Assembly (NCBI GenBank): GCA_037200885.1
Contig: JBBCIN010000003.1
Span: 248,001-312,000 of the forward strand
DNA from: PMG-095 sp037200885
GTDB lineage: Bacteria; Myxococcota_A; Polyangia; Polyangiales; Polyangiaceae
Direction: 5' to 3'
DNA: 64,000 bases
How positions within the stretch are numbered: position 1 is the first letter of the stretch; every line of letters starts with the position of its first letter. The notes under the pieces are model-generated. The model was not told the origin of the DNA. It did not search any database and was given only the letters and a program-made list of their open reading frames with translations. Made by a program: the position numbers and the translations under genes. Shown piece after piece: positions 9,126 through 18,504 of this stretch.

Positions 9126-9635
9126 ATGTCTCCCAAACACACGACGGAGGCCATTTTGACTGACTCGGTACGTTGCACTGCGGATTCCCCCCAAACCTTC
9201 ACCTGTGAGGTCCAGCACGATTCGGATCGCGAGACGCTGACCGGTCGAGCACCGGAGCCGCCACCCGCGTCGAAGGCGCCGCCGCCGTCGCCAGCGCCCC
9301 CTTCGGACCCCGCAGTGTCATCGCTGGTGTCGAGCTTCGTTTCCAGAACGGTAGTTCCCGCGCCTTCGGCGCCGTTGCTCAGCGGCGCGGCGCTATTGGA
9401 GTGCGCCTCGACCGAAGCCTCCATCGTCTTGGCTGCACTCGGCGCCGCCAAGAACCCGCTCCTGGGCGCGCTCACGATGCTGAAGGCCTCGTACGATACC
9501 GGCCGCTGTCTGACGCTCGCCCACAACGACGCCGTCCAGCGCAACGCGGAGGCCTACTGCGCGGCACAAGGAGGAGTCGTAGTTGGCGTCGAGGGCGAGA
9601 AGACGATCTGTGAAGTCAGGGAGACAGCGAAGTGA
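9126..9635 (+). CDS. Proline-rich protein of unknown function
   Basis: This 169-residue protein has no recognised domain. Residues about 40-65 are Pro/Ala/Ser-rich, and the C-terminal part contains three Cys (ECAS, GRCL, AYCAA and TICEV nearby) around a hydrophobic stretch, LAALGAAKNPLLGALTML. There is no signal peptide at the chosen start. Its stop overlaps the GTG of the next gene (GTGA, 9632-9635), which implies translational coupling and supports both genes being real. Confidence 0.5.
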   Translation: MSPKHTTEAILTDSVRCTADSPQTFTCEVQHDSDRETLTGRAPEPPPASKAPPPSPAPPSDPAVSSLVSSFVSRTVVPAPSAPLLSGAALLECASTEASIVLAALGAAKNPLLGALTMLKASYDTGRCLTLAHNDAVQRNAEAYCAAQGGVVVGVEGEKTICEVRETAK

Positions 9636-9859
9636 CCAAGCATCGACCTTGGAGTTTGCTCGAAGTGGTGTTGGCCACTTCGAGCCTGATCCTGATCTCG
9701 TTCCTGGCCCCGATCGTGATCGGCGCACTGGCGGGCTTTTTCACCTACAGATCCGGGCCCAAGACGCTGGAAGTGATCAGGCACGTCACCGTCTCCAATT
9801 CGTCCGTCGCTCCGCTGGAGGGCTCGATTCCGTCAGCGCGTGGCCCGTCCGCGCGCTAG
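9632..9859 (+). CDS. Small single-pass membrane protein of unknown function
   Basis: A 75-residue protein starting with GTG inside the GTGA overlap with the preceding stop. One strong hydrophobic segment (residues about 8-37, LLEVVLATSSLILISFLAPIV) is followed by a short polar tail. No family is recognised. The coupling suggests that it acts with the Pro-rich protein upstream. Its stop codon overlaps the stop of the convergent gene on the other strand. Confidence 0.5.
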   Translation: MTKHRPWSLLEVVLATSSLILISFLAPIVIGALAGFFTYRSGPKTLEVIRHVTVSNSSVAPLEGSIPSARGPSAR

Positions 9860-10362
9860 TGCGACGACGGATGCTCGGGCAGGCGCTTGACGAGTTTTTC
9901 CACCTTCTCGCTCAGTTCGGCGATGGCCTCCTTGGTGGCAGGCAGCTCACGGGCGAGCAGTTGCTCGATGTGGACGGTGCGTTCGCCGATCTCGTCGACT
10001 TTGGCCTCGAGGCGCTCGAACACTTCCCCCACGGGTGCGCTGGAGATACCCTCGACCAACAGCTGGCCGCCATCCCCCACGACGAAGTAGATATTCATAT
10101 CCACGTCGGACGCACGCAAGCTCAAGAGGTTGTCACACAATTGCTCGAAGTCCTCGCGCTTGGCGTAGATGATTGCGATGGGCGATGCCGGGTCGATGAC
10201 CCCGAACGTCCCGAGTGGACTGAGGACCATCGGGATCGCTACGAGCGATGCACCGGGCGAGCAGCTGCCTGTCACGTATAGGAACGTATACGGCGGGCTG
10301 TCAGGTGGGGGGATGGGATTGGTCGGGCAGGCATTGATCGTGAAAACCAACATGTCTGTCAT
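9856..10362 (-). CDS. Hypothetical protein with a C-terminal coiled coil
   Basis: A 168-residue protein from ATG 10362; ATG 10353 and an upstream TTG at 10386 are alternatives, and none has a clear ribosome-binding site. The N-terminal 110 residues contain hydrophobic strands (TFLYVTGSCSPGASLVAIPM) without a signal peptide. The C-terminal 55 residues (VFERLEAKVDEIGERTVHIE and on) form a heptad-like amphipathic helix. No known domain was recognised. It lies just downstream of the Ig/propeller lipoprotein gene, 43 bases away on the same strand, so they may share a transcript. Confidence 0.5.
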   Translation of the reverse strand: MTDMLVFTINACPTNPIPPPDSPPYTFLYVTGSCSPGASLVAIPMVLSPLGTFGVIDPASPIAIIYAKREDFEQLCDNLLSLRASDVDMNIYFVVGDGGQLLVEGISSAPVGEVFERLEAKVDEIGERTVHIEQLLARELPATKEAIAELSEKVEKLVKRLPEHPSSH

Positions 10363-10405
10363 GTCTGTCGTCTTTCTCAGGAGCAAGGTGGAGATGAATC
10401 GCGGC

Positions 10406-12949
10406 TCAAGGTTGGAAGGCGTATTGACCCACGCAGGTGCCCGCGCAGCCGTCGTTCACGACGACCGAGAGGAAATAGTCATACTGGTGCCAGGTTAGAT
10501 CATACATCTGCAATGAGCCATCCGCGGCTTGGAACGCCACGAGGTCGGAATTGGGCGACCATTGAAAGGGCGCCCCGGGTCGCTCGGCCCCGCACCAGTC
10601 GCTATCCAGCAGCGTTTCGCTGCAAGCGACGGAGGGAGCCAACGCATCGCTCAGCGACACCTCTTTGGGCGACTTGAGGAAGTCGAAGAAGCCGAGTCGA
10701 TTGCCGCGATGTTGCAGGAGCATCCGTTCATCGGGCGAAAACGCGAGCTCGCCAGATTCGTTGCTGGTCGAAGCGGGGACCGAGGGCAGCGCGACGAAGT
10801 AGCTCGCGGCCGATGCTCCAGAGGCGAACTTGGCAACGCTCAGTGAGTCGGCGGTCGTGAAGCCGAAACGCGCGCCGGTAGCGGAGAAGAGCCGGCGGCG
10901 CCCCAGCTGAGCATCGTGCGGGTTGGCGGCAGACAGCGGCACGCTCGAAAGGAGACTCAACTGGTCGGCCGCGACGTCGACGTCGAAGAGCGAAAGCTCA
11001 TCCGATTGATCGGCGATTTGGTGAACGCAGGCAATGCGCTCACTGTCTTTGCCGCTGACCCACGACAACACGCGGTCGCAGCCGCTGGCTTCGCTCACGC
11101 CTTTGGCGCTACCGAATGACGTCTTGCTCGGCGGAAATAGCGATAAAACCTGCGCACTCGCCCGCGCGGCATAGCGACCACTCGGTGCGATCACGATATC
11201 CTGATGCAGAACCGGCTGCGAACCGTCCGCGCCGATATACAGGGGATCGAACCCCTGGGTCGACGGAATGACGAACAGCCCAGCCGGCGCGCTTCGCAAG
11301 CGTACACCGGGTTCGTAGCCAGACTCCTGGTGCTTCAGTGGCGGTCCGAAACCGGATTGACCGAGGCTGGTGGTGAACAGCGACAAAACCGGAGTACCTG
11401 ATCCCGCGAGAAAGGCCAACTGACCGCTCCCGTACCAGATAGGCTCGGTGTCGAGCACGGCCTTCGTGGTCAGGAGCGCTGGGAATTGGATATCCAGTAA
11501 GGCCTGCACGAGCTTGATATCGACACCGCCCAGCACGTCATCGCCATTTTCCTGGTATGCGACGGCCAGGGTGAGTGAATCCGGCGACCATTGGTAGTGA
11601 CTGACGTCGTCGAAGCTCAACTGCTGCTGCTGCCAGGTCGCCAGCTTGACGATCGCGAGCGCAGCGGGGCCGCTCGGCGGACCCAAGCGATAGGCCAGGT
11701 ATTTGCCGTCGGGGGAAAACTCGAAGTCCTTCACCTCATCGGTGTTGCTGGCCGCGGGTAGCTCCTTGCGGTTGCCCAGCAAGCCATCCAAGAGATGCAG
11801 GCGCGGGCTGCCAGTTTCGCTCGAAACGTATGCGAACCAGCATTTTTCCCGTAGCTGCAGCGCGAAGCTATTTTCAATCGTGCGCCCTGAACCATAGTCC
11901 TTGACGCGTACGGTCAGGCTGCCGGCAGCGCTGGCCGTGCCCGATAGCTGTTTGCTGGTCGGATCGAACGCAAGTCCATCCGGCAATGACGGCGCGGTCA
12001 CCTGAAACGGACCTTGGCCCCGGCGCACGACCAGCGTTTCGTCGTAGCTACCGCCCAGGCAGAGCGGCGGCGGCGGCTTGTTCGCGATCTGACCCTCCAC
12101 ATCCACGTGCGTGCACACGGTGGCAGTGGCCGCTTCCAGCGGGATGCTCAAGGCAACCGGCGCCGCCGGGCAGCTACCACCGTCGTTCACGGCGAGCGTG
12201 AAGTTCACCTTCGTGGCACTGCCCGCTGCAGCGCGGAACTTGCCGGTCACGTGATCGCCCGTGACGGTGAGTCCGGTCGAGGCTGGGATGTCGGTCGACC
12301 ACGCGTAGTTCACGGGGTTGCCGCCTTCGGCCTTCAACTCGAGAGAGTACAGTTCATCCGGACACACCGAGGGCACGCTCGTGACCTGGATGACAGGGAC
12401 GCTCGGCACGGTCACGCTGATCGTGCGCGCGAAGACTAGGCCGTCTGCGTCAGCCAACTGCACTTTCACGTCGTAGTTGGCGGCGGCCGTCGGCGCGCCG
12501 GTAAGCGTCGCGTGCTCTCTGTTCACTCCCGACGCGGTCAGCTTGAAGGGGCTTCCCCCGCTCGGCAGCGACCAAACATACGGCGGACGTCCGCCGCTGG
12601 CGCTGAGCGCCACGCTGGCTTCCGCACCCGGGCAGCTGATGGTCGTGGCGACGGCTTCGATGAAGAGCGAGTCGCCCATGTTTGGACGAGCCGCAGCGCC
12701 CGCATTACCTCCGCCGCCTCCGGAGTCACCTTCCCCCGTGTGACCGCCGTCCCCTCCCTCGCCTCGGACTGCATTGCCGAAGCCGGCACCCGGGAGCTCA
12801 GCCGCACCACCACCCCTCGGCGTTGGGGGATCGATACCGAGGATGGCGTCGCAAGCGACGCTGGAGAACGCCAAAGCAAGCACCGCGGCACGCTCGAGCC
12901 AGGCCAGCTTCGACCCGGCAGACAAGGCGAAACGATTGTGCGATCGCAT
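10406..12949 (-). CDS. Lipoprotein with Ig-like repeats and a TolB-type beta-propeller
   Basis: An 847-residue protein from ATG 12949, chosen because it gives MRSHNRFALSAGS leading into a hydrophobic run and the lipobox SVAC. Upstream in-frame starts at 12982 and 13069 exist. A Gly-rich linker (about residues 30-70) is followed by roughly three Ig/cadherin-like units, e.g. ASGGRPPYVWSLPSG and LPDGLAFDPTSKQLSGT, the latter typical of putative-Ig domains. The C-terminal half carries WD40/TolB-like blades with FSPDGKYLAYRL, YQWSPDSLTLAV, FSPDERMLL and FQWSPNSDLVAF. A surface or periplasmic binding role is likely; no catalytic motif is evident. Confidence 0.78.
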   Translation of the reverse strand: MRSHNRFALSAGSKLAWLERAAVLALAFSSVACDAILGIDPPTPRGGGAAELPGAGFGNAVRGEGGDGGHTGEGDSGGGGGNAGAAARPNMGDSLFIEAVATTISCPGAEASVALSASGGRPPYVWSLPSGGSPFKLTASGVNREHATLTGAPTAAANYDVKVQLADADGLVFARTISVTVPSVPVIQVTSVPSVCPDELYSLELKAEGGNPVNYAWSTDIPASTGLTVTGDHVTGKFRAAAGSATKVNFTLAVNDGGSCPAAPVALSIPLEAATATVCTHVDVEGQIANKPPPPLCLGGSYDETLVVRRGQGPFQVTAPSLPDGLAFDPTSKQLSGTASAAGSLTVRVKDYGSGRTIENSFALQLREKCWFAYVSSETGSPRLHLLDGLLGNRKELPAASNTDEVKDFEFSPDGKYLAYRLGPPSGPAALAIVKLATWQQQQLSFDDVSHYQWSPDSLTLAVAYQENGDDVLGGVDIKLVQALLDIQFPALLTTKAVLDTEPIWYGSGQLAFLAGSGTPVLSLFTTSLGQSGFGPPLKHQESGYEPGVRLRSAPAGLFVIPSTQGFDPLYIGADGSQPVLHQDIVIAPSGRYAARASAQVLSLFPPSKTSFGSAKGVSEASGCDRVLSWVSGKDSERIACVHQIADQSDELSLFDVDVAADQLSLLSSVPLSAANPHDAQLGRRRLFSATGARFGFTTADSLSVAKFASGASAASYFVALPSVPASTSNESGELAFSPDERMLLQHRGNRLGFFDFLKSPKEVSLSDALAPSVACSETLLDSDWCGAERPGAPFQWSPNSDLVAFQAADGSLQMYDLTWHQYDYFLSVVVNDGCAGTCVGQYAFQP

Positions 12950-13261
12950 CGATGAACCGTTCGTCAGAGTAACACGATCCATGCGTCGTTCGTATGAGCT
13001 GGTCGCGGGGCGCGCGGCCTGGTCATGCACTGCTCTTCGGAATTGTTGGCCAGACGGGTGGGCTACCAAATGGCTTCAGAGTGGTCGATCGCAGTCAGTT
13101 ACAAGCCACGGAAATGACCCCACGTGCACTGCACACGCTCGCGAATCGTGTCAGCCGCGCATCCCCTGAGGCGCATTGTACCGATTCGACCCTGCGCGCG
13201 AGAGAAATAGCGGGCCGATACCAGCTCGAGAGCGTGGCTCGATTGATGCACTGACGAGATC
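12950..13261. other. Divergent intergenic region between two lipoprotein genes
   Basis: About 312 bp separate the minus-strand Ig/propeller lipoprotein from the plus-strand DUF3494 lipoprotein. Both promoters must lie here, but no consensus could be read with confidence. Part of the stretch may be coding if the minus-strand gene starts at 12982 or 13069. A weak GAG ribosome site precedes the ATG at 13262. Confidence 0.4.
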
Positions 13262-14176
13262 ATGAAACAATATTTTGGCTCAGTACTCGGTCTCGTGGCC
13301 TTGCCGCTCCTCGCAAGCTTCAGCGTGGCATGCGGTAGCGATGACGATTCATCGAACTCGAACGGCGGCGGCAGCGCCAGCGCCGGGGCTAGCAACTCTG
13401 CCGGCGCCAACAGCCAAGCCGGCGCCAACAGCCAAGCCGGTGCCAACAGCCAAGCCGGCGCCAACAGCCACGCGGGCTCCAGCGGCAACCCCGGCAACGA
13501 CGGCGGCTACCTCGGACCAACGGTCGGTACCGCGCAACCTTTCGCCGCCCTCGCGTACAGCGCGATCAGCGCGGCCAATGTCTCGCCGGTCACGGGCAAG
13601 CTGGGGGTGAGCGCGGGCGCGACATCGAAGATCACCGGCTTCGACGCGGCCACGGACGAGAAATACGGGACTGACTCGCTCGCACCCGACGATCAGCGGA
13701 CGATCCTCGCGCAGCAAGACGTCACGGCCCTGGTCGGGGACATCGATCCTCGCGCCTGCGACACGGACCTGACTGACGTCGTGGGCGGACTCACCGGCGA
13801 CATCACTCTGCACCCCGGCGTCACTTGCATGAATAGCTTCAGCGCGGACGTCCTCTTGAACGGCCACGTCACCCTGGACGCGGAGAACGACCCGAACGCA
13901 TTCTTCGTAATTCGCGGCAATCTGACGATGACGGTCGCCGACGGCGCCCAGGTCGTACTCGCCAACGGCGCACAAGCTTGCGGCGTGTTTTGGAGCATCA
14001 AAAAAGAGATCACGATCGGCAAGACAGTCCAATTCTACGGCACGCTCATCGCGGGCACCGCGGTCACCATGAAGACCGGCTCGACGCTCGTGGGCCGCGC
14101 GCTCGCTCAGACCGCCGGCGTAGTGCTCGACGCCAACACGATCACGATTCCGACCGACTGCAGTCACGTGGAGTGA
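13262..14176 (+). CDS. Ice-binding-like (DUF3494) lipoprotein
   Basis: A 304-residue protein with a signal peptide ending in the lipobox SVAC, then a Ser/Gly/Ala/Asn linker containing four AGANSQ-type repeats. The rest is a DUF3494 ice-binding-like domain (about residues 90-302): AYSAISAANVSPVTGKLGVS, the conserved opening, then GLTGDITLHPGVTCMNSFSA, DPNAFFVIRGNLTM, CGVFWSIKKEITIG and FYGTLIAGTAVTMKTGSTLVGRAL. This family forms a right-handed beta-solenoid. Some members bind ice, and many others are probably surface adhesins. Which applies here cannot be judged from sequence. Confidence 0.9.
   Translation: MKQYFGSVLGLVALPLLASFSVACGSDDDSSNSNGGGSASAGASNSAGANSQAGANSQAGANSQAGANSHAGSSGNPGNDGGYLGPTVGTAQPFAALAYSAISAANVSPVTGKLGVSAGATSKITGFDAATDEKYGTDSLAPDDQRTILAQQDVTALVGDIDPRACDTDLTDVVGGLTGDITLHPGVTCMNSFSADVLLNGHVTLDAENDPNAFFVIRGNLTMTVADGAQVVLANGAQACGVFWSIKKEITIGKTVQFYGTLIAGTAVTMKTGSTLVGRALAQTAGVVLDANTITIPTDCSHVE
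13400..13471 (+). repeat. Four tandem 18-bp repeats in the linker of the DUF3494 lipoprotein
   Basis: The unit GCCGGCGCCAACAGCCAA occurs in four consecutive copies starting at 13400, 13418, 13436 and 13454; copy 3 has one C-to-T change and copy 4 ends in C. Each encodes A-G-A-N-S-Q (H in the last). Near-identity at the DNA level suggests recent slippage expansion and probable length variation between strains. Confidence 0.85.
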
Positions 14177-14306
14177 GCCTGCGCTTTCGTTTCGAAGAGA
14201 CTTCGACCGAAGGCGGCTTACAAGCTTGAATGTTCTTGCGAAGAACGACCTCGGGGCAGCCGACGACTCTTGCCCGGCGTGCGTCGCGCGCGGCATCGTG
14301 CTTGGC

Positions 14307-15734
14307 ATGCGAACGTCGAGCTGGGCTGCGTTGATTCTGCTCTTTGGTGCCGCCCTCTGCTCCTGCGCTGCGGCCAAGAGTGACGCCGATGGCGAAGGCG
14401 GAACCGGCGGGAGCGCGCTCGGCGGTGGCCCGGGTGCGGGCGGGACCGCGGAAGCTGCCGGCAGCTCGGGCGAAGGCGGCGCAATCGACGGCGGCGGTGA
14501 AGGCGGCACAGGAGGCGCCGGCGGAAGTGGCGAGGACGACGTGCCCGGGCCGCTCGTCGAGGACGGCGTGATCGGCCCGGTTACGCTGCACATCGACGCC
14601 GGCAAAGCGTTGCTGACCACCGACGTGATGACGCAGATGACCGGTGATGCCGCGGGAGATTTGTGGCTCTTCTTCGATCATGCAGAGGCAGGTCAATCGA
14701 TCGAGAAACACGACGCGAAGCTCGAGCTCGAGTGGACGCTGGATCCGATCCACACCGTAGACGCTGAGCCCGTCAGGATCACGGGGATCGCGAGCACGCC
14801 TGCGGGGGAGCTGCTGATCACGGGCGGCACCCCTTCGGCATTGCCCGGGCAGACCGCCGCGGGCGGTGAAGACATCTTCGTCGGCAAGTTCGCGCCCGAC
14901 CAAACGCCCAGCTTCTTGAAACAATTCGGCTCGGACAGCGACGAGAAGGGCGAGCTCATCGCGCTTGGAGGCGACGGCTCCTTCGCGGTCGCGGGCAGTG
15001 AGGCCGGACCGTTACTGGGTGGTGGCCAGGGCCGCGACTACGGCGGACCGTTCGTCGTTCAGTACGCCGCAGACGGCACACGCACAGGCACGCTGCAAAC
15101 GAGCGATTTCGGCCAGGGCTTGCTCACTCTAGTCGTCGACTCCGAGCGCGCGTTCTACGCCACGAGGGCGTATGTCGACAGCAACTACCCGGTCGATAAG
15201 TATGCAACCGACGGCACGTTGCTCTGGAGTTATCCGGACACCTATAGTCAGCCTCGCAAGATCGCCGTGACCAGCCGTGGCAAGTACGTGTACCTCTTCG
15301 GCGGCGGCCAGGGTTCGTGCACGCTCGAGCAGCTCGCTGCTGACGGAACGCTGCGTTGGACGCGGAAGGGATCGTCAACCGACACGGACGGCGCGCACGG
15401 CTATCACGGTGAGTTCAATGGCTGCGGCCCGGTGGTTGCTTCGGAAACCGCCGTATACGTCGCGGGCAGCACGCTGAGCCTGTCTTTTGACGGCGGTGAA
15501 GGCGGTGCCGGCGGGAACGCCAACGAGGATCAAGGCGGCAATGCGCTGTTCGTCGCTCGCTTCGACAGCAACGGCAACCAAATTTGGTACCGCCAAATCG
15601 CGCTCACTGCCGATGCCACGATGACACCGGTAGCGCTCGTGCTCGACGCCGCGGGCAATCCCGTACTCGGCAGTCAGGACGGAGCCGCGGGTCTCATCAG
15701 CAAGCTGCACGCCAAAGACGGCAGCTCGTTCTAA
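14307..15734 (+). CDS. Beta-propeller (SBBP-like) lipoprotein
   Basis: A 475-residue protein. The ATG at 14307 (MRTSSWAALILLFGAALCSC) gives a signal peptide with lipobox LCSC; an ATG 81 bases upstream adds a non-signal leader. A long Gly/Glu/Ala linker (about residues 30-80) precedes repeated blades such as FVGKFAPDQTPSFLKQFGSD, FVVQYAADGTRTGTLQT, VDKYATDGTLLWSY and FVARFDSNGNQIWYRQI. These match the SBBP/PQQ-like repeat style of myxobacterial lipoproteins that read as tracks of measured values. No catalytic residues are evident. It probably binds a ligand at the cell surface. It converges on the Hsp70 operon. Confidence 0.78.
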   Translation: MRTSSWAALILLFGAALCSCAAAKSDADGEGGTGGSALGGGPGAGGTAEAAGSSGEGGAIDGGGEGGTGGAGGSGEDDVPGPLVEDGVIGPVTLHIDAGKALLTTDVMTQMTGDAAGDLWLFFDHAEAGQSIEKHDAKLELEWTLDPIHTVDAEPVRITGIASTPAGELLITGGTPSALPGQTAAGGEDIFVGKFAPDQTPSFLKQFGSDSDEKGELIALGGDGSFAVAGSEAGPLLGGGQGRDYGGPFVVQYAADGTRTGTLQTSDFGQGLLTLVVDSERAFYATRAYVDSNYPVDKYATDGTLLWSYPDTYSQPRKIAVTSRGKYVYLFGGGQGSCTLEQLAADGTLRWTRKGSSTDTDGAHGYHGEFNGCGPVVASETAVYVAGSTLSLSFDGGEGGAGGNANEDQGGNALFVARFDSNGNQIWYRQIALTADATMTPVALVLDAAGNPVLGSQDGAAGLISKLHAKDGSSF

Positions 15735-15771
15735 AGCCGAGCTGCGCGCAGCGGCCGAGCAGAGCTCGATT

Positions 15772-18504
15772 TCATGGCTTCAGCCTCAGCCCTACCGGCA
15801 ATTCCTCACCGAACCAGGCCGCGCGCTCGGCTTCGACCAGCGGGACGAACTCACGCACGGAGGTGATCAGGTCGGCGTCGGCAGTGATGGCTTCGAGACG
15901 GCGAATGACTTCTTCGCGCACGCCGTCGGCGACGTCACGCGCGCGGTCATTGGTTTTGCGCGCGAGTTGCGCAGCGGTGGCAGCCGCGGTGGGTACTTCA
16001 TGCCAGCGTTCGCGCAGCAGATGATCGAGCCAGCTTTCCGCCGTGCGAGGTGACACCACATGATGCGCGCTGGCGTAGCCGGGGACGCGGGCGCCGACCC
16101 GGCCGAGCGCGCTCCACAGACGAGGATCGCGATCGCGGTAGGTTCGCTCGATCAACCAGTCGCCCAGCGCCGCACGACGCGGGGCGGGGACACGCTCCAG
16201 TGACGCCACGAGCTCGAGCAGATCGTAGCTATATTCAGCCGCTTTGAGACTCTTACTGCGTTTCAGTTTGAGCTCGCCCGGAGCCAGGAACGGTTCCAGC
16301 AAGCCGAGCACGCGCGTCTGCGTGTCTTCGCGCAGGCCGGCGACGACGCGTCGCCAGGCAATCCAAAACTGTTGCCAGCTGCGGGGGTTGGCGCCGCCCG
16401 CGATGCCGGCTTCGAACAACGGAACCAACTGCGCGATCCGTTGTTCGTCGAGCGGCGCGCCGAAGCCGGGTCGCAAGCAGTAGCCCGCGAGCATCCAGAA
16501 CACGCGTTCGTGATCTTCGGACCTTCGCCGCGCGGCGCGGCCTTCCGCCAACGCGTCGAACAAACCACGGTTCGATTCGAGCGTCCAAGCGCGACGCTCG
16601 CCTAGCAATCGCTCGAGCTCACGGGGCAAGTCCTTGCTCTCGCGCGGCTTCACGTCGGCGCGCCCCTCACCGAAAACGCGGCGAACGGCTTCGAAGGCCT
16701 CGGACAAGCTCGCCGGGGGCGGACGCGACGCGCTCGGCGGCGCCGATTTGAGGCTAGCCGGCTCGCTCGCGCGCAGCTCGAATGCGAGCCGAAAACGCCG
16801 CGGCGCCCGGCCCTCGCTCGGATGGAGCTCGACCGACGCGAGTTCGACCGTACCCGTAGCGCTGAGCTCGCCCTCCAGCGCGACCTCGAGATCGCCTTCG
16901 CCGTCGGCGGCGCTGAAGACGGTGGTAACGGGCGGCAAGGGTGCGAAATCGTCGTCCAGGGACACGACGTCGCCCGGCCGATGCGCGGCTGCGCCATCGG
17001 AGGTGTAGAGCTCGAGTTGCACCGGCTGCCCCACGCGCAGCCAAAGCCCGCCCGTGCTCGCCACGTGGCGCTCGCCCTCGCGTGCGCCCTTGGGTACGAC
17101 ACACAGCGCACGGCGCGCGGCACGTTCATCGACCGCCACATAGAACCCACGCGGCGTGCCGCCGCCAATGCGCAACCCCTGCCCCACGAGTGATCGACTG
17201 TATGCCACCGCGCCGCGCGCAACGGACAAATCCGGATCCGGATAGGGCAGAAGCGTCACGTCGCGATCGCTCCAACGCGAGACCAGGTCTCGGACGCGTT
17301 CTGCAGCGCGTTCGGCGTGGAACAAGCCGCCGTTGAGCAGCACTGCGTCCACACCAGAAGCCGCGTGACGCTCGATGAACTGCACGATATGCCGTGAAAT
17401 CGCCGGATCTCGCTCATAGGGCAGACCGAACGCGAGCAGGCCCGCGCGCGCCTTGGGCACCGCCTCGCCACGGGCGATTAGCGGCAAAAAGCCGTCGAAA
17501 ACCAGCGCCTCGACTTCGCTGCGCGAGAGCTCGGTGGCGAGCGTTCCGCCCACCAATGACGAACCGAGCGACGCGATCCGGATCGGCGCCGATGGTGCGG
17601 CGGCGCGCCCGAGCAACGCCTCTTTGGCCGCGCGGCACGCGAGCAGTAGGCGACTGAAGCGCAGCGGATCGAGCCGTTCTCCGCCCAGCAATTTCTGCTC
17701 ACACAACTGAGCCAGAGCGAGATCGATGTTGTCACCGCCGAGCAGCAAATGACGTCCCACGGCGACGCGCTCGAGCTCCAGCTCGGCAGTGCCGGAACGC
17801 CGCACATCGATCAGCGTCAGATCGGTAGTCCCACCGCCCACATCGCAGACGAGCACACGCGCGCTATCTTTTCCGGAAACGAGCAACGCTTCCACGTCAC
17901 TTCGTCGTGCGCCGGCGACGAGATCGTAGAATGCGGCCTGCGGTTCTTCCAGCAAGCGCACCCGTAAGCCGGCAAGCTCAGCGGCTTCGACCGTGAGCTC
18001 ACGCGCGACTTCGTCGAACGAGGCCGGCACCGTGAGCACGACGCTCTGCTCGGCCAAAGATTGGCCTAAAAACGCATCGTCCCAGCTGCGTCGAACGTGG
18101 GCGAGCAAGCGCCGACTCGCTTCGACCGGCGAGATTTTCGGTACTTCGGCCGCGTCCGCGGCCCACGGCAAGATGGCATCGCGACGCGCGACACCCGCGT
18201 GGCTGAGCCAACTCTTGCCCGACGCCACCAAGCGCTCACTAACCTCTTGCCCGCGCTGCCGGGCGTACTGCCCCACGACCCACGGCAACTCCTGCCACGG
18301 GTCAGCCACTTGCTCGCTGCTGCTGGGGGCGTACAAAAACGACGGGAGCAAGCGCAGCGCCTCAATCTCACTCGCGCTGACCAGCTGCGGCAGCGCAAAC
18401 ACGGACGCGGCGGACTGCTCGCCGCCACCACTTGCTTCGTCACGGGCGGCGTAGGCCACGACGGTGTGTGTCGTGCCAAGGTCGATCCCGACGTGATAGC
18501 TCAT
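15772..18504 (-). CDS. Hsp70-family protein with C-terminal DUF3731
   Basis: A 910-residue protein. An actin-fold ATPase at the N-terminus shows the phosphate-1 motif VGIDLGTTHTVVAYA, the phosphate-2 motif LVCDVGGGTTDLTLID and an adenosine motif region near AVLLNGGLFHAER. The C-terminal 300 or so residues (from about 600; FGEGRADVKPRESKDLPREL and RAWTLESNRGLFDALAEG) match DUF3731, which is found only with this Hsp70 subgroup. Its ATG overlaps the stop of the preceding Hsp70 gene (ATGA at 18501-18504), so it is translationally coupled. There is no DnaJ or GrpE nearby. The client and function are unknown; it is not canonical DnaK. Confidence 0.9.
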   Translation of the reverse strand: MSYHVGIDLGTTHTVVAYAARDEASGGGEQSAASVFALPQLVSASEIEALRLLPSFLYAPSSSEQVADPWQELPWVVGQYARQRGQEVSERLVASGKSWLSHAGVARRDAILPWAADAAEVPKISPVEASRRLLAHVRRSWDDAFLGQSLAEQSVVLTVPASFDEVARELTVEAAELAGLRVRLLEEPQAAFYDLVAGARRSDVEALLVSGKDSARVLVCDVGGGTTDLTLIDVRRSGTAELELERVAVGRHLLLGGDNIDLALAQLCEQKLLGGERLDPLRFSRLLLACRAAKEALLGRAAAPSAPIRIASLGSSLVGGTLATELSRSEVEALVFDGFLPLIARGEAVPKARAGLLAFGLPYERDPAISRHIVQFIERHAASGVDAVLLNGGLFHAERAAERVRDLVSRWSDRDVTLLPYPDPDLSVARGAVAYSRSLVGQGLRIGGGTPRGFYVAVDERAARRALCVVPKGAREGERHVASTGGLWLRVGQPVQLELYTSDGAAAHRPGDVVSLDDDFAPLPPVTTVFSAADGEGDLEVALEGELSATGTVELASVELHPSEGRAPRRFRLAFELRASEPASLKSAPPSASRPPPASLSEAFEAVRRVFGEGRADVKPRESKDLPRELERLLGERRAWTLESNRGLFDALAEGRAARRRSEDHERVFWMLAGYCLRPGFGAPLDEQRIAQLVPLFEAGIAGGANPRSWQQFWIAWRRVVAGLREDTQTRVLGLLEPFLAPGELKLKRSKSLKAAEYSYDLLELVASLERVPAPRRAALGDWLIERTYRDRDPRLWSALGRVGARVPGYASAHHVVSPRTAESWLDHLLRERWHEVPTAAATAAQLARKTNDRARDVADGVREEVIRRLEAITADADLITSVREFVPLVEAERAAWFGEELPVGLRLKP

